Notes: generated from the letters alone by a model not told the origin. Positions 1-9,232 are shown, counted from the stretch's first letter. The stretch is DNA of 64,000 bases from Peteryoungia rhizophila (GCF_004912145.1 NZ_STGT01000002.1:248001-312000); one strand, 5' to 3'. Numbers and translations: made by a program.

Positions 1-366
1 CTGACCGGCAAGTGGGATGGCAAGACGCTGACGCTGCGAGAGGACTTCGTCTTCGACGACGGCACAAAGGATCGCAAGACCTGGCGTTTCACCAAGACGA
101 GCCCGACCATCTATAGCGGCACGCGGGAAGATGTGATCGGCGAGACCACGGTGCGGCTGAATGGTGCGGTGGCCCGCTTCAACTACCTCGTTTACCTGAG
201 CCCGGAGACCCAGGGCAACAAGGTTCACTTCTGGGACAAGATGGTGCTGCGCGAGGATGGTACGGTCCTCAATACGGCGCTCGTTACCAAGTTCGGCATT
301 CCGGTCGCCAAGACGACCGTCGAGTTCCGCAAACCTGGTTCTTCGCACAAGACAGCGAGTCGCTGA
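1..366 (+). CDS. DUF3833 family protein, 3' part only
   Basis: The reading frame is open from the first base to the TGA at 364-366, giving 121 residues of a C-terminal part; the start lies outside the window. The pattern (GKWDGKTLTLREDF, then DDGTKDRKTWRF, GTREDVIGE, and a final KFGIPVAKTTVEFRK) matches DUF3833, a lipocalin-like beta-rich family of unknown function common in Proteobacteria. No catalytic residues are known for it. It converges on the flavoprotein gene with only 3 bases between stop codons. The family call is from remembered pattern, so fairly but not fully sure. Confidence 0.75.
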   Translation: MTGKWDGKTLTLREDFVFDDGTKDRKTWRFTKTSPTIYSGTREDVIGETTVRLNGAVARFNYLVYLSPETQGNKVHFWDKMVLREDGTVLNTALVTKFGIPVAKTTVEFRKPGSSHKTASR

Positions 367-369
367 GGC

Positions 370-1584
370 TCAGCTGCTTGATGCCTGAAGCCAGCGGTCG
401 ACGCCGTTGGCGGCGGCAATGCCCATCGCGAAACAGGCGGTGAGCAGATAGCCGCCGGTCGGAGCTTCCCAGTCGAGCATCTCGCCGGCAACGAAAGTGC
501 CGGGGTATGATGTCAGCATGAAATGCGCGTCGATTGCGTTCAAAGAGACGCCGCCTGCCGTCGAGATTGCCTCGGCAATCGGACGAGGGCGGTGGACGGC
601 GAGCGGCAGGGCCTTGATGCGTTTTGCCAGTTCGATGAAGTCGAGCCGGTTGGCCTCCGGGGTCGCTTCTCTCAGCAGCGCGATCTTCACGCCGTCGAGA
701 TTGGCGGCCTTCTTCAGACGGGTCGAGAAACTGGCCTTGCGATCCTGACGGGCGAGATCCGTTGCGAGCCTGTCTGCCGTTCGCCCCGGCGTGAGGTCGA
801 GGATGAGCTCGGCATGGCCATCCTGGTCGAGGGCATCTCTCAGCGCGGCCGAATGCGCGTAGATCAGGCTGCCCTCTATGCCACCCCGGCTGATGACGAA
901 TTCGCCCTGGGTGGTGCCAGCTGCCGAAGTCGCCTTGACCGATTTGACCGGCTGGCCTGAGAAGCGGGTGTCGAAGCTCTCGGAAAAGTCGCAGTCGAAA
1001 CCGCAATTGGCAGGGCGAAGCGGTGTGATGTCGACGCCTTGTTCTTCAAGCATAGGCACCCAGGCGGCATCCGAACCGAGCTTCGGCCAGCTGGCGCCGC
1101 CGAGCGTGAGCAGGGTGGCGTCGGCGATTACGCGCTTTGATCCGTCCGGTGTTTCGAAGCGCAGGGCATCACCATCGAAACCGGTCCAGCGATGGCGGGT
1201 CAGGATACTCACGCCCGTTCCTTCCAGCCGTTTCAGCCAGGCGCGCAGAAGCGGCGAGGCCTTCATCACCTTGGGGAAGACGCGACCGGAGGAGCCGACG
1301 AAGGTTTCCGTTCCGAGATCCGTGGCCCAGACCCGGATGGCCTCCGGCGTCATCAGGTCGAGCACCGGGCGCAGTCTTTCGTTTGCCGCGCCATAGCGGG
1401 TCACGAAGCGCGCATAGTCTTCGGCATGGGTAATGTTCAGACCGGATTTGCCGGCGAGCAGGAACTTGCGGCCGACCGTCGGCATGGCGTCGTAGACGGT
1501 GACGGCATGACCTTTGCCGGCGAGATGTTCCGCCGCCATCAGGCCCGCCGGGCCGCCGCCGATGATCGCCACACTCTTCTTCAT
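370..1584 (-). CDS. HI0933/YhiN-family flavoprotein (FAD/NAD(P)-binding oxidoreductase)
   Basis: 404 residues. The N-terminus has an FAD dinucleotide-binding fold, AIIGGGPAGLMAAEHL at residues 6-21, followed by an acidic strand end (VYDA) and the family-typical stretch GRKFLLAGKSGLNITH near 38-53. The C-terminal FAD contact GGYLLTACFAMGIAAANGV is present. This fits the TIGR03862 branch of the HI0933 family (YhiN-like); length is normal. Members are uncharacterised flavoproteins, so substrate is unknown. It follows the aminotransferase gene by 6 bases, suggesting co-transcription, although the two have no obvious shared pathway. Confidence 0.85.
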   Translation of the reverse strand: MKKSVAIIGGGPAGLMAAEHLAGKGHAVTVYDAMPTVGRKFLLAGKSGLNITHAEDYARFVTRYGAANERLRPVLDLMTPEAIRVWATDLGTETFVGSSGRVFPKVMKASPLLRAWLKRLEGTGVSILTRHRWTGFDGDALRFETPDGSKRVIADATLLTLGGASWPKLGSDAAWVPMLEEQGVDITPLRPANCGFDCDFSESFDTRFSGQPVKSVKATSAAGTTQGEFVISRGGIEGSLIYAHSAALRDALDQDGHAELILDLTPGRTADRLATDLARQDRKASFSTRLKKAANLDGVKIALLREATPEANRLDFIELAKRIKALPLAVHRPRPIAEAISTAGGVSLNAIDAHFMLTSYPGTFVAGEMLDWEAPTGGYLLTACFAMGIAAANGVDRWLQASSS

Positions 1585-1590
1585 CAGTGA

Positions 1591-2766
1591 TCAGTCCAGC
1601 TTGAAGGTCGAGAGGCGAGCGACCAGGCCTTCGATCGTCGCGCTGTCGGCATTGGCGAAGGCGAAGCGCAGATAGTCTTGGCAGTCGTCGCCGAAATAGG
1701 CGCCGGGAATACAGAGCACGCCGGCCTTCTTTGCCAGCCTTTCCGCGACATGGGCTGAGTCCTGGCCTGCAAAGGGATGGCGGATGAAGGCGAAATAGGC
1801 GCCGAGCGAATCCATCTTCCAGGCGGGGAGCTTGGCCATGACGCCTTTCAGGGTTTCGGCGCGTTTGAGGATTTCGATGCGGTTGTCCTCGCGCCAGGCC
1901 TTCAGCGCCGGGATCGCCTTGGCGACGGCCGCTTGGGGTGCGCGAGGCGCGCAGATCTGCAGATTGTCCATGACCTTGGCGATCTCGGAGACGGCCCGAG
2001 GGCCGGCCGTGATTGCGCCGAGGCGATGGCCGGGGATGCAGAAGGATTTGGAGAAAGAGTAAAGGAGGATGAGGTTCTCTTCCCAGCCTTCGACCGAGAG
2101 CAGATCATGCGGGCTGCCTTCGCCGGGCAGAAAATCGCGATAGGTCTCGTCGAGAATGAGGAAAGCACCGGCCTTGCGGCAGGCCTCGAAGGCCTGGCGC
2201 AGCAGGTCCGCCGGATAGATGGCGCCGGTCGGATTGTTGGGCGAGACCAGTGCCACGGCTTTGACGCCCTTCGCCAGGACCGCCTCGATGCCTTCGATGG
2301 TGGGTACGAAGCCGGTGGCCGGATCAAGCGGGATCAGCTCGCGGCGAATACCCATCATCGCCAGCGTGGTTTCCTGGTTGAAGTAGAAGGGATCTGTCAG
2401 CGCGACTGCGTCGCCGCTCCCCGCAATCGCTGAGACTGTTGCCATGAAGGCTTGGTTGCAGCCGGCGGTGATGTGGATGTTCTCAGCGGTAACAGGCGCG
2501 CCATAGACGGCAGCTACCTCAGCCGCATAGGCCTCGCGCAGCGGCGCCTCGCCTTCGATCGGGCCATAGCCGGCGTTCGCCCGGGCGGATGCAGCCTCGG
2601 CGAGCCAGCCGAAGAGATCGGGATGCGGCGGATAGCCGGGGACGGCCTGGCTCAGATCGATCATCGGGCCGGCAGCACCATCATAGGCGCGCGCCCAGGC
2701 GAAGACCGAGGGCACTGGTGGTGCCGAGAGGTCTGCGACGAGTGGATTGAAGGGGGCGGCGGGCAT
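1591..2766 (-). CDS. PLP-dependent aminotransferase, class I/II (fold type I)
   Basis: 391 residues, a full-length fold-type I aminotransferase. Visible hallmarks are NAGYGPIEGEAPLREAYA (substrate/cofactor loop), TAGCNQAF, SPNNPTGAIY, the PLP-binding DETYRDF and the Schiff-base lysine in YSFSKSFCIPGHRLG. It probably converts an amino acid to its 2-oxo acid with a keto acid as acceptor; the substrate cannot be read from sequence. The start is supported by GAGGAA seven bases upstream. The gene sits 21 bases downstream of the LysR gene on the same strand and is probably in one transcript with it and the flavoprotein gene. Confidence 0.88.
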   Translation of the reverse strand: MPAAPFNPLVADLSAPPVPSVFAWARAYDGAAGPMIDLSQAVPGYPPHPDLFGWLAEAASARANAGYGPIEGEAPLREAYAAEVAAVYGAPVTAENIHITAGCNQAFMATVSAIAGSGDAVALTDPFYFNQETTLAMMGIRRELIPLDPATGFVPTIEGIEAVLAKGVKAVALVSPNNPTGAIYPADLLRQAFEACRKAGAFLILDETYRDFLPGEGSPHDLLSVEGWEENLILLYSFSKSFCIPGHRLGAITAGPRAVSEIAKVMDNLQICAPRAPQAAVAKAIPALKAWREDNRIEILKRAETLKGVMAKLPAWKMDSLGAYFAFIRHPFAGQDSAHVAERLAKKAGVLCIPGAYFGDDCQDYLRFAFANADSATIEGLVARLSTFKLD

Positions 2767-2787
2767 GGCAGGTTCCTCGGTCTGTTG

Positions 2788-3774
2788 TCAGCTCTCTTCC
2801 AAGAGCTGGCCAGCGGTGTTTGTATTGCGCTTGCGGGTCGAGGGCAGGCCTCGTCCCGAAGGGCGGCTTGCCGGGCGCGGCTGGGCGGCGCGCTCGGTTT
2901 CGATCATGTCGAAGATCCAGTCGATGAAGACCTTGGCGATCGGGGCCGCGCGCACGTCGTTGCGAGCCGCGACATAGAAGGCATCGGGTGCGGGCACTGC
3001 GAGATCGAAGGGGATCACGAGTTCGCCCGCGGCAATCAGGCTGGACGCCGTGATGCTGTCGCCGAGCGCCACGCCCTGGCCGTGACGGGCAGCCTCGGTC
3101 GAAAGCCGCGCATCGCCCATGAAGTGTTCGCGAGCCTTCGGCATGTCGAGCTGATCAGCGGCGGCGAGCCAGCTTCGCCATTCCCGGCCATCGTCGCCAT
3201 GCAGAAGCACGTGGTCGTGCAGATCGCGGACGGAACGCAGCGGTCGCGTGTTGAGCAGGGTCGGGCTGACGACAGGAAAGAGGTCAAAATTGCTCCAGAG
3301 CCGCGTCCAGCAATCCTTCCAGCCACCCGCACCATAAAGGATCGCGATGTCGATGTCGGGCGAATAGATGAGGCTGGAATCGTTGCTGGAGGTCAGCGTC
3401 AGGCTGATCTCGGGATAGCGATCGACGAAAGAACCGAGGCGCGGAACGAGCCAGAGCGAGAGCAGCGCCGGCACACAGGAGATGCGAAGGCTGCCGCTGG
3501 TCGAGGGGCGGTTCATCAGGGCGGTTGCCGCTGCAATGCCGTCAAAAGCCTGGGTGACGGCTGGCAGGAGGAGCGCGCCCTGCGGCGTCAGTTTCAACCG
3601 CTTGCCGCCGCGCTCGAAAAGCGCTGTCTTCAGCGTTTCTTCCAGGCTGCGGATCTGATGCGATACGGCACCGTGGGTAACGCTCAGCTCCCGCGCCGCA
3701 GCCGAGATCGAGCCGCGACGAGCGGCTGCCTCGAAGGCACGCAAAGGGTTGAGCGGGGGCAGGCGGCTTGCCAT
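2788..3774 (-). CDS. LysR-family transcriptional regulator, GcvA-like
   Basis: 328 residues. The N-terminal winged HTH spans about residues 5-65 (LNPLRAFEAAARRGSISAAARELSVTHGAVSHQIRSLEETL), followed by the effector domain (RISCVPALLSLWLVPRLGSF at about 95). The HTH style and the C-terminal FxDWIFD segment resemble the GcvA/AmpR subgroup. It is divergent from the agmatinase gene with 163 bases between, the usual arrangement for a LysR regulator controlling its neighbour, so it is the candidate regulator of the 3938-9120 operon, and possibly of the aminotransferase. The last 30 residues (RPASRPSGRGLPSTRKR...) are a basic, probably disordered tail. Confidence 0.88.
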   Translation of the reverse strand: MASRLPPLNPLRAFEAAARRGSISAAARELSVTHGAVSHQIRSLEETLKTALFERGGKRLKLTPQGALLLPAVTQAFDGIAAATALMNRPSTSGSLRISCVPALLSLWLVPRLGSFVDRYPEISLTLTSSNDSSLIYSPDIDIAILYGAGGWKDCWTRLWSNFDLFPVVSPTLLNTRPLRSVRDLHDHVLLHGDDGREWRSWLAAADQLDMPKAREHFMGDARLSTEAARHGQGVALGDSITASSLIAAGELVIPFDLAVPAPDAFYVAARNDVRAAPIAKVFIDWIFDMIETERAAQPRPASRPSGRGLPSTRKRNTNTAGQLLEES

Positions 3775-3790
3775 TGATGGTTCAGGATCC

Positions 3791-3805
3791 GTGAATTTTT
3801 CTCAC
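3791..3805. promoter_or_regulatory. candidate LysR T-N11-A operator
   Basis: The 15-base sequence GTGAATTTTTCTCAC has GTGA/TCAC arms and fits the T-N11-A box recognised by LysR proteins. It lies 16 bases upstream of the lysR start, where an autoregulatory site is expected. Only one such site was seen, so confidence is low. Confidence 0.3.
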
Positions 3806-3937
3806 ATCGAATGCTATAACATCGTGAATTGATTTTCCAAGTCTGTTGCGGGTTAATGCTCACAATAAAGGCAGGCACGGATCGTGCCATAAAAATGGAC
3901 GATGCCCTCTCTATCGTTCACAAACAGGGAACGAGAC

Positions 3938-4993
3938 ATGACTTTCGACGAAAAACGCCTGGCGGCACTGCGCGAGAAATACGGAAACGACAAGGCCGGC
4001 GAGATCTTCGATCCGAAGTTTGCCAAGGTTGGCGAGAAGATCTTCTCGAACGGCACGCGTGCTGCGCCTTATGCCGGCGTGCCGACCTTCGTGTCTGCTC
4101 CCTATCGCCAGGTCGACCAGCGCAATCCTGATGTCAGCGATCTCGATGTCGCGATCGTCGGCGTGCCCATGGATCTCGGCGTGACCAACCGGCCGGGCTC
4201 ACGCTTCGGGCCTCGCGCCTTGCGGGCCATCGATCGCATCGGGCCCTATAACCACGTGCTCGAATGCGCCCCGGTCTTCGACCTAAAGGTTGCCGATATC
4301 GGTGACGTGCCGTTTTCCAGTCGCTACCGGCTGGAGATGAGCCATGATGATATCGAGGCCTATCACACGAAACTGGTCGCCCAAGGCGTTCTGCCGCTTT
4401 CCGTCGGCGGTGACCATTCGATTACCCATCCGATCATGAAGGCGATTGCCAAGAAGCATGGCCCTGTCGGCATGATCCACATCGATGCCCATTGCGATAC
4501 CGGCGGGGCTTTCGACCAGACGAAGTTCCACCATGGCGGCCCTTTCCGCAATGCCGTGCTCGACGGCGTGCTCGATCCTGTCCGGACGATCCAGATCGGT
4601 ATTCGCGGACCTGCCGAATATCTCTGGGAATTCTCCTACGAGTCCGGCATGACCGTCATTCATGCCGAGGAGATCAATGGTCTCGGCATCCAGGCGATCA
4701 TCGAGAAGGCGAAGGCCGTCATCGGTGATGGCCCGACCTATCTCTCCTTCGACATCGACAGTCTCGATCCGAGCGTCGCACCCGGCACCGGCACGCCTGA
4801 AGTGGGTGGTCTGACGTCACGCGAGGCACTGGAACTGATCCGCGGCTTCAAGGGCATGAACCTTGTTGGCGGTGACGTGGTCGAAGTCGCGCCGCAATAT
4901 GACGCGAACCACAATACCGCGCATGTCGGCGCACAAATCCTCTTCGAAATCCTCAGCCTGATGGTCTACAGTCCGGCCATCAAGGCCCGCTGA
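3938..4993 (+). CDS. speB: agmatinase/guanidinobutyrase-family ureohydrolase
   Basis: 351 residues of the arginase/agmatinase fold. The binuclear manganese ligands are visible: H160 in GGDHSIT, D183, H185 and D187 in HIDAHCDT, and D272 and D274 in DIDSLDPSVAPGTGTPEVGG. Family members release urea from agmatine, guanidinobutyrate or related guanidino acids. The 40-residue N-terminal extension and length fit the agmatinase/guanidinobutyrase branch rather than short SpeB, so the substrate is open. The ATG at 3938 follows GGGAACGAG; an earlier in-frame ATG at 3902 has no such site. A polyamine-type ABC transporter follows at once, which argues for uptake and hydrolysis of an external guanidino compound. 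I recall the same pairing (speB2 plus transporter) in Sinorhizobium meliloti. Confidence 0.85.
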   Translation: MTFDEKRLAALREKYGNDKAGEIFDPKFAKVGEKIFSNGTRAAPYAGVPTFVSAPYRQVDQRNPDVSDLDVAIVGVPMDLGVTNRPGSRFGPRALRAIDRIGPYNHVLECAPVFDLKVADIGDVPFSSRYRLEMSHDDIEAYHTKLVAQGVLPLSVGGDHSITHPIMKAIAKKHGPVGMIHIDAHCDTGGAFDQTKFHHGGPFRNAVLDGVLDPVRTIQIGIRGPAEYLWEFSYESGMTVIHAEEINGLGIQAIIEKAKAVIGDGPTYLSFDIDSLDPSVAPGTGTPEVGGLTSREALELIRGFKGMNLVGGDVVEVAPQYDANHNTAHVGAQILFEILSLMVYSPAIKAR

Positions 4994-5082
4994 GGGCTGA
5001 TATCCCGGACGGCTCAGGTCGTCCGGCAACCGATACAGACGAACGGGCGAAAACGCCTCAACCACAACAAGGGAACAGGACC

Positions 5083-6171
5083 ATGAAAGACATTCTCTCC
5101 ACTTCCGTCAGCCGCCGCGGCGTGCTCGCCGGCTCGGCCGCCGTTGCCGGCGCTCTTGCCATGCCGTCGATCCTGCGCGCCCAGGACAAGTCGATCAAGA
5201 TCGGCGTCTATGGCGGCTACTTCAAGGATTCGTTCGACAAGAACATCTTCCCTGAGTTCACCAAGGCAACCGGCATTGCCGTCGAATCCATCGCCGAGCC
5301 GACCGGTGAAGCCTGGCTCGTGCAGCTGGAACAGGCCGCCAAGGCCGGTCAGGCACCCGCCGATCTTTCGATGATGTCGCAGGTTGCGATGCTGAAGGGC
5401 CAGGCGACGGAGCTCTGGGCGCCGATCGACATGGCGAAGATCAAGAACGCCTCTGGCCTGATCGACCGCTTCGTCAACAAGTATCCGGATGGCCGCGTCG
5501 CAGGCGTCGGTGCTGTTGCCTGGTACATCACGCTCGTCACCAACACCGATGTCTACAAGGAAGCACCGACCTCCTGGGAAGCGCTGTGGGATCCGGCAAA
5601 TGCCGACAAGCTCGGCCTGCTGGCGCTCGTGTCCAACTCCTTCCTGCTGGAAGTGACCGCCAAGACATATATGGGGGGCACCAATGCGCTCGACACCGAA
5701 GAAGGCATCCTGAAGGCGCTGGAGAAGCTTGCGGAAGTGAAGCCGAATGTGCGCCTCTGGTACCGTGACGAAGCGCAGTTCGAGCAGTCGTTGAAGTCGG
5801 GCGAAATCCCGATGGGCCAGTATTACCACGACGTCACGGGTCTTGCCGCAGCCGACGGCCAGCCGGTCCGTTCGACTTTCCCGAAGGAAGGCGGCATTCA
5901 GGACTCGGGTTGCTGGGCCCTGTCGCGCGCTTCGGCCAAGACGGAAGAGGCACACATCTTCATCGACTACATGTGCCAGCCGTCGATCCAGGCGACCCTG
6001 TCGCGCAAGGTCGGCACCGCTCCGACAGTCAAGCGCGAACTGCTCGACCTGACCGACGCCGAATTTGCGTCCGTCTCTTCTGACATCGAGCCGATCACAC
6101 CTCGTTACGATCTCTACCAGACCAAGTCGGACTGGCTGAACCAGAAGTGGACGGAACTGATCGTCGGTTGA
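5083..6171 (+). CDS. ABC transporter substrate-binding protein, polyamine type (PotD/spermidine-like)
   Basis: 362 residues. The N-terminus has a twin-arginine style signal, SRRGVLAGSAAVAGALAMPS at about 9-28, with probable cleavage near ILRA-QD. The mature part starts with IKIGVYGGYFKDSFDKNIFPEFTKATG, the typical opening of PotD/iron-type extracellular binding proteins. It would capture substrate in the periplasm for the permeases at 7469-9120. The gene lies 89 bases after the ureohydrolase. The ligand is inferred to be a guanidino compound or polyamine from the neighbour only. Confidence 0.87.
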   Translation: MKDILSTSVSRRGVLAGSAAVAGALAMPSILRAQDKSIKIGVYGGYFKDSFDKNIFPEFTKATGIAVESIAEPTGEAWLVQLEQAAKAGQAPADLSMMSQVAMLKGQATELWAPIDMAKIKNASGLIDRFVNKYPDGRVAGVGAVAWYITLVTNTDVYKEAPTSWEALWDPANADKLGLLALVSNSFLLEVTAKTYMGGTNALDTEEGILKALEKLAEVKPNVRLWYRDEAQFEQSLKSGEIPMGQYYHDVTGLAAADGQPVRSTFPKEGGIQDSGCWALSRASAKTEEAHIFIDYMCQPSIQATLSRKVGTAPTVKRELLDLTDAEFASVSSDIEPITPRYDLYQTKSDWLNQKWTELIVG

Positions 6172-6190
6172 TTTTACTGGGCATTTCTTG

Positions 6191-6308
6191 CCCCTCATCC
6201 GCCCTGCCGGGCACCTTCTCCCCGCACGCGGGTAGAAGGAGATGAGCGGTTCACTCTGCGCCTACTTCTCCTCTCCCCGCTTTCGGGGAGAGGGTAGGGT
6301 GAGGGGCC
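6191..6308. repeat. RIME-like intergenic palindromic repeat, copy 1
   Basis: About 118 bases bounded by CCCCTCATCCGCC and GGTGAGGGGCC, with two internal hairpins built from CACCTTCTCCCCG...CGGGTAGAAGG and CTCTCCCCGC...GGGGAGAGGG. This is the architecture of the RIME (Rhizobium intergenic mosaic) elements. A second copy lies at 11425-11534. Here it separates the binding-protein gene from the ATPase gene and could attenuate transcription, giving more binding protein than membrane components. Confidence 0.8.
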
Positions 6309-6437
6309 TTCGATCCGGCCCAAAAACGCATATCGCGCAGTATGTGACCACATAGCGTGTGCAAGACAATTCGGGCGTGAGATGCTATTGCCGCGCCAAA
6401 GGGCTTTGAGCCTACACCATTTGATTTCGGAGACGTG

Positions 6438-7472
6438 ATGTCCGGCCTCGCCCTCAATTCCATCACCAAGCAGTTCGGTCCGTTCACGGCGGTCGACAAT
6501 GTCGAGCTTTCCGTGCCGCATGGTACCTTCGTCTGCCTGCTCGGCCCCTCCGGCTGCGGTAAGACTACGCTCCTCCGGATGATCGCCGGTCTCGACAGTC
6601 CGACCGAAGGTGCGATCGTGCTTGATGGCAAGGACATTACGCAGGTGCCGACACACAAGCGGGACCTCGGCATGGTCTTCCAGTCGCTTGCGCTGTTCCC
6701 GCATCTGACCGTCGGCGAGAACATCGCCTATCCCCTGCGCATCCGTGGCATCGGACGTGAGGACCAGGTGAAGCGCGTCGACGAGCTGCTCGCGATGATC
6801 CACCTCACCGGCTATGCCGACCGTCCGGTGCACAAGCTTTCCGGCGGCCAGCGGCAGCGTGTGGCGATTGCCCGGGCGCTTGCCATATCGCCCAAACTCT
6901 TCCTGCTCGACGAGCCACTGTCGGCGCTCGATGCCAAGCTGCGCGAGGCGATGCAGGTGGAACTGCGCAAGCTGCAACAGCAGCTCGGCATCACCACAAT
7001 CGTCGTCACCCATGATCAGCGCGAAGCGATGACCATGGCAGATACGGTTGTCGTCATGAATGGCGGCAAGATCCGTCAGGCGGCGAGCCCGATCGAGATC
7101 TATCGCAAGCCGGCCGATCGTTTTGTTGCCGACTTCATCGGCTCGACCAACCTGCTGCCGCTGACGGCGCAGGGTGGAACAGCGCTTGTGCTCGGCCATG
7201 CCGTTGCCGGCATTTCGGCGCCGTCGGGACAAGCCACGGCCAGCCTCTCGGTTCGCCCTGAAGATGTAAAGCTCGCAGCCCCCGGCGAAGGCCGGATCAC
7301 CGGCAAGGTCACCTTCATCCGCGATCTCGGCGGCACGATCGAGACCTTCCTCGATGTGTCAGGCACCGAAGTCGTTGCCGTCTCGACGCCGCGCGAGCGG
7401 CCCGTCGTGACCGTCGGTCAGGATGTCGGCATCGTCATCGATCCTGAAACCGCTGTGGTGCTTTCAGCATGA
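6438..7472 (+). CDS. ABC transporter ATP-binding protein, PotA-type
   Basis: 344 residues from the ATG at 6438 (a GTG at 6435 is directly before it). Walker A is GPSGCGKTT, the Q-loop is MVFQSLALFPH, the signature is LSGGQRQRVAIARAL, Walker B is [12 protein letters not shown] and the H-loop is THDQREAM. A C-terminal TOBE region (ASLSVRPEDVKLA) identifies the CUT1/polyamine class. It energises the two permeases that follow; its stop overlaps the next ATG by ATGA, implying translational coupling. Confidence 0.9.
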   Translation: MSGLALNSITKQFGPFTAVDNVELSVPHGTFVCLLGPSGCGKTTLLRMIAGLDSPTEGAIVLDGKDITQVPTHKRDLGMVFQSLALFPHLTVGENIAYPLRIRGIGREDQVKRVDELLAMIHLTGYADRPVHKLSGGQRQRVAIARALAISPKLFLLDEPLSALDAKLREAMQVELRKLQQQLGITTIVVTHDQREAMTMADTVVVMNGGKIRQAASPIEIYRKPADRFVADFIGSTNLLPLTAQGGTALVLGHAVAGISAPSGQATASLSVRPEDVKLAAPGEGRITGKVTFIRDLGGTIETFLDVSGTEVVAVSTPRERPVVTVGQDVGIVIDPETAVVLSA

Positions 7473-8323
7473 GACGCGAGCCCTCAAAGACCGCGCTCGA
7501 CTATGCGCCGCTCGCCTTTCCCGCGGGCATGCTGATCCTGTTCTTCGTCATGCCTTTCGCGACGATGATCGCCGTCTCCTTCTTCAAGCGGGATCCGACC
7601 GGCTTCTATTCGCCGGACTTCGTTTTCGACAATTACGCTCGTTTCCTCAGCTTCTTCTTTGGCGGCGTACTCAGCTTCTCGCTGATGCTCGCGATTGCGG
7701 TCGCCGTCGTCTGCGTCGTTCTCGCCTTACCGTTCACCTATCTGCTCGCCCGGATGTCGCGCAAAGCGCAGGTCTTGTGGCTCGTGGCGCTGCTCTCCGT
7801 GCTGTCGCTCTCGGAAGTCATCATCGGTTTTGCCTGGTCGACGCTGTTTTCGCGAACAGCTGGCATCACCAATCTGTTGGTCATGATCGGTCTGATGGAA
7901 AGCCCGGTGGCGCTGATGCCGAATTTTGGTGCGGTGCTGACGGGCATGACCTACCAGGCGCTGCCTTATACCGTGCTCGTGCTCTATCCCGCGCTGGTCC
8001 GCCTCGATCCAACGCTCACCGAAGCCGCGCGCACGCTCGGGGCCTCGCCGCTCAAGGCCTTCTTCACCGTGGTCGTGCCGGCGCTCCGCAATACGTTGAT
8101 CGCCACGCTGATCATGGTCTTCATCTTCGCGCTCGGCTCCTATCTCCTGCCGCAGATCCTCGGCCGGCCGCAGCACTGGACGCTGTCGGTGCTGATCACC
8201 GACCAGGCGATCTATCAGTCCAACATGCCCTTTGCGGCAGCCATGGCCGTCTTCCTCGTGCTGGTCACGCTCGGCATGGTGGCGCTGACGCTGCTCATCG
8301 GTCGTAAGGGAGAGGCAGCATGA
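7469..8323 (+). CDS. ABC transporter permease, PotB-type
   Basis: 284 residues with about six hydrophobic segments; the first is about residues 14-36 (FPAGMLILFFVMPFATMIAVSFF). The EAA coupling loop is visible as TLTEAARTLGASPLKAFFTVVVPAL (about 185-209). It overlaps the ATPase gene by four bases upstream and the second permease by four bases downstream. It forms half of the inner-membrane channel of the guanidino/polyamine-type transporter. Confidence 0.9.
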   Translation: MRREPSKTALDYAPLAFPAGMLILFFVMPFATMIAVSFFKRDPTGFYSPDFVFDNYARFLSFFFGGVLSFSLMLAIAVAVVCVVLALPFTYLLARMSRKAQVLWLVALLSVLSLSEVIIGFAWSTLFSRTAGITNLLVMIGLMESPVALMPNFGAVLTGMTYQALPYTVLVLYPALVRLDPTLTEAARTLGASPLKAFFTVVVPALRNTLIATLIMVFIFALGSYLLPQILGRPQHWTLSVLITDQAIYQSNMPFAAAMAVFLVLVTLGMVALTLLIGRKGEAA

Positions 8324-9120
8324 ACACGGTCCTCACGCGTCTCTATTTCACGCTCATCGGCATTTTCCTTGCTGCGCCCATCGTTGTGGTCGCCGGCGTC
8401 TCGGTAAATGCTAAGCAGAGCCTCAACTTCCCGCCGCAGGGCTTTTCGCTCTCGTGGTACGGCGCGATCTTCACCGATCCCGGCTGGCGTGCTGCCCTAT
8501 TCGCCTCGGTCATCCTGGCGCTTTGTGCAGCTGCATTGGCGGTCGCTATCGCCCTGCCGCTCGCCTGGTTCCTCTGGCGGCGTCTTGCCCCCTGGGCGCA
8601 AGTGTTCCAACTGCTCGGCATCGCCCCTTTCACCCTGCCGCCGGTCATTACGGCACTCGGCTTGCTCACCTTCTGGGCGGCGACCGGCTTCTATGGCCAG
8701 CCCTGGACGGCCGTCATCAGCCACGCGATCTTCTTCGTGACGCTGCCCTTGGTGACGCTGTCACTCGGCTTCTCGGCGATCGATCGCTCACTGGTCGAGG
8801 CAGCCGCGACCATGGGCGCCGACGATCGGACGATCTTCCGCACGATCGTTTTGCCGCTGATCGCGCCCTATCTCGTCTCGGGCTATGCCTTCGCCTTTGT
8901 GCTCTCGCTCAACGAGTACATCGTCGCCTACATGACAGTCGGTTTCGTGATGGAGACACTGCCGATCAAGATCTTCAATGCCCTGCGTTACGGCTATACG
9001 CCGGTCATGGCGTCGGTGACGATCCTGTTCGTGGCGGTCGCTGCCATCATCTTCGGCCTCGTCGCCCGCTTCGGCGACCTGCCGAAACTGCTCGGGGCGA
9101 ATGCGGACGACCGGAGCTGA
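8320..9120 (+). CDS. ABC transporter permease, PotC-type
   Basis: 266 residues, six predicted membrane segments, EAA loop SLVEAAATMGADDRTIFRTIVLPL (about 155-178). It is the second channel subunit and the last gene of the operon that begins with the ureohydrolase. Start ATG overlaps the previous stop (ATGA). It converges on the methylmalonyl-CoA mutase gene. Confidence 0.9.
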   Translation: MNTVLTRLYFTLIGIFLAAPIVVVAGVSVNAKQSLNFPPQGFSLSWYGAIFTDPGWRAALFASVILALCAAALAVAIALPLAWFLWRRLAPWAQVFQLLGIAPFTLPPVITALGLLTFWAATGFYGQPWTAVISHAIFFVTLPLVTLSLGFSAIDRSLVEAAATMGADDRTIFRTIVLPLIAPYLVSGYAFAFVLSLNEYIVAYMTVGFVMETLPIKIFNALRYGYTPVMASVTILFVAVAAIIFGLVARFGDLPKLLGANADDRS

Positions 9121-9142
9121 ATCAGTCGTCCGCGGCGGGCGC

Positions 9143-9161
9143 TTCACCGAGGGGCGGTGAA
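9143..9161. terminator. possible hairpin terminator between convergent genes
   Basis: TTCACCG and CGGTGAA form a perfect 7-bp stem around AGGGG, in the 112-base gap between the convergent permease and mutase genes. There is no T-run next to it, so intrinsic termination is uncertain. Confidence 0.3.
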
Positions 9162-9232
9162 TACGCAAAGCCCTCTAGCTTTTTCGCTGCAGGCGGGCAC
9201 AGGTCTCCATGCTCTTCCCCGAGCCGTCAGCC

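Noticed and set aside
2452-3777. 441-residue open frame on the plus strand opposite aminotransferase and LysR genes
   Set aside because: Low-complexity, Arg/Gly/Asp-rich translation with no motif; it mirrors real genes on the other strand, a common GC-rich artefact.
5014-6198. 394-residue minus-strand frame opposite the binding-protein gene
   Set aside because: No motif; the plus strand codes for a complete Tat-signal binding protein.
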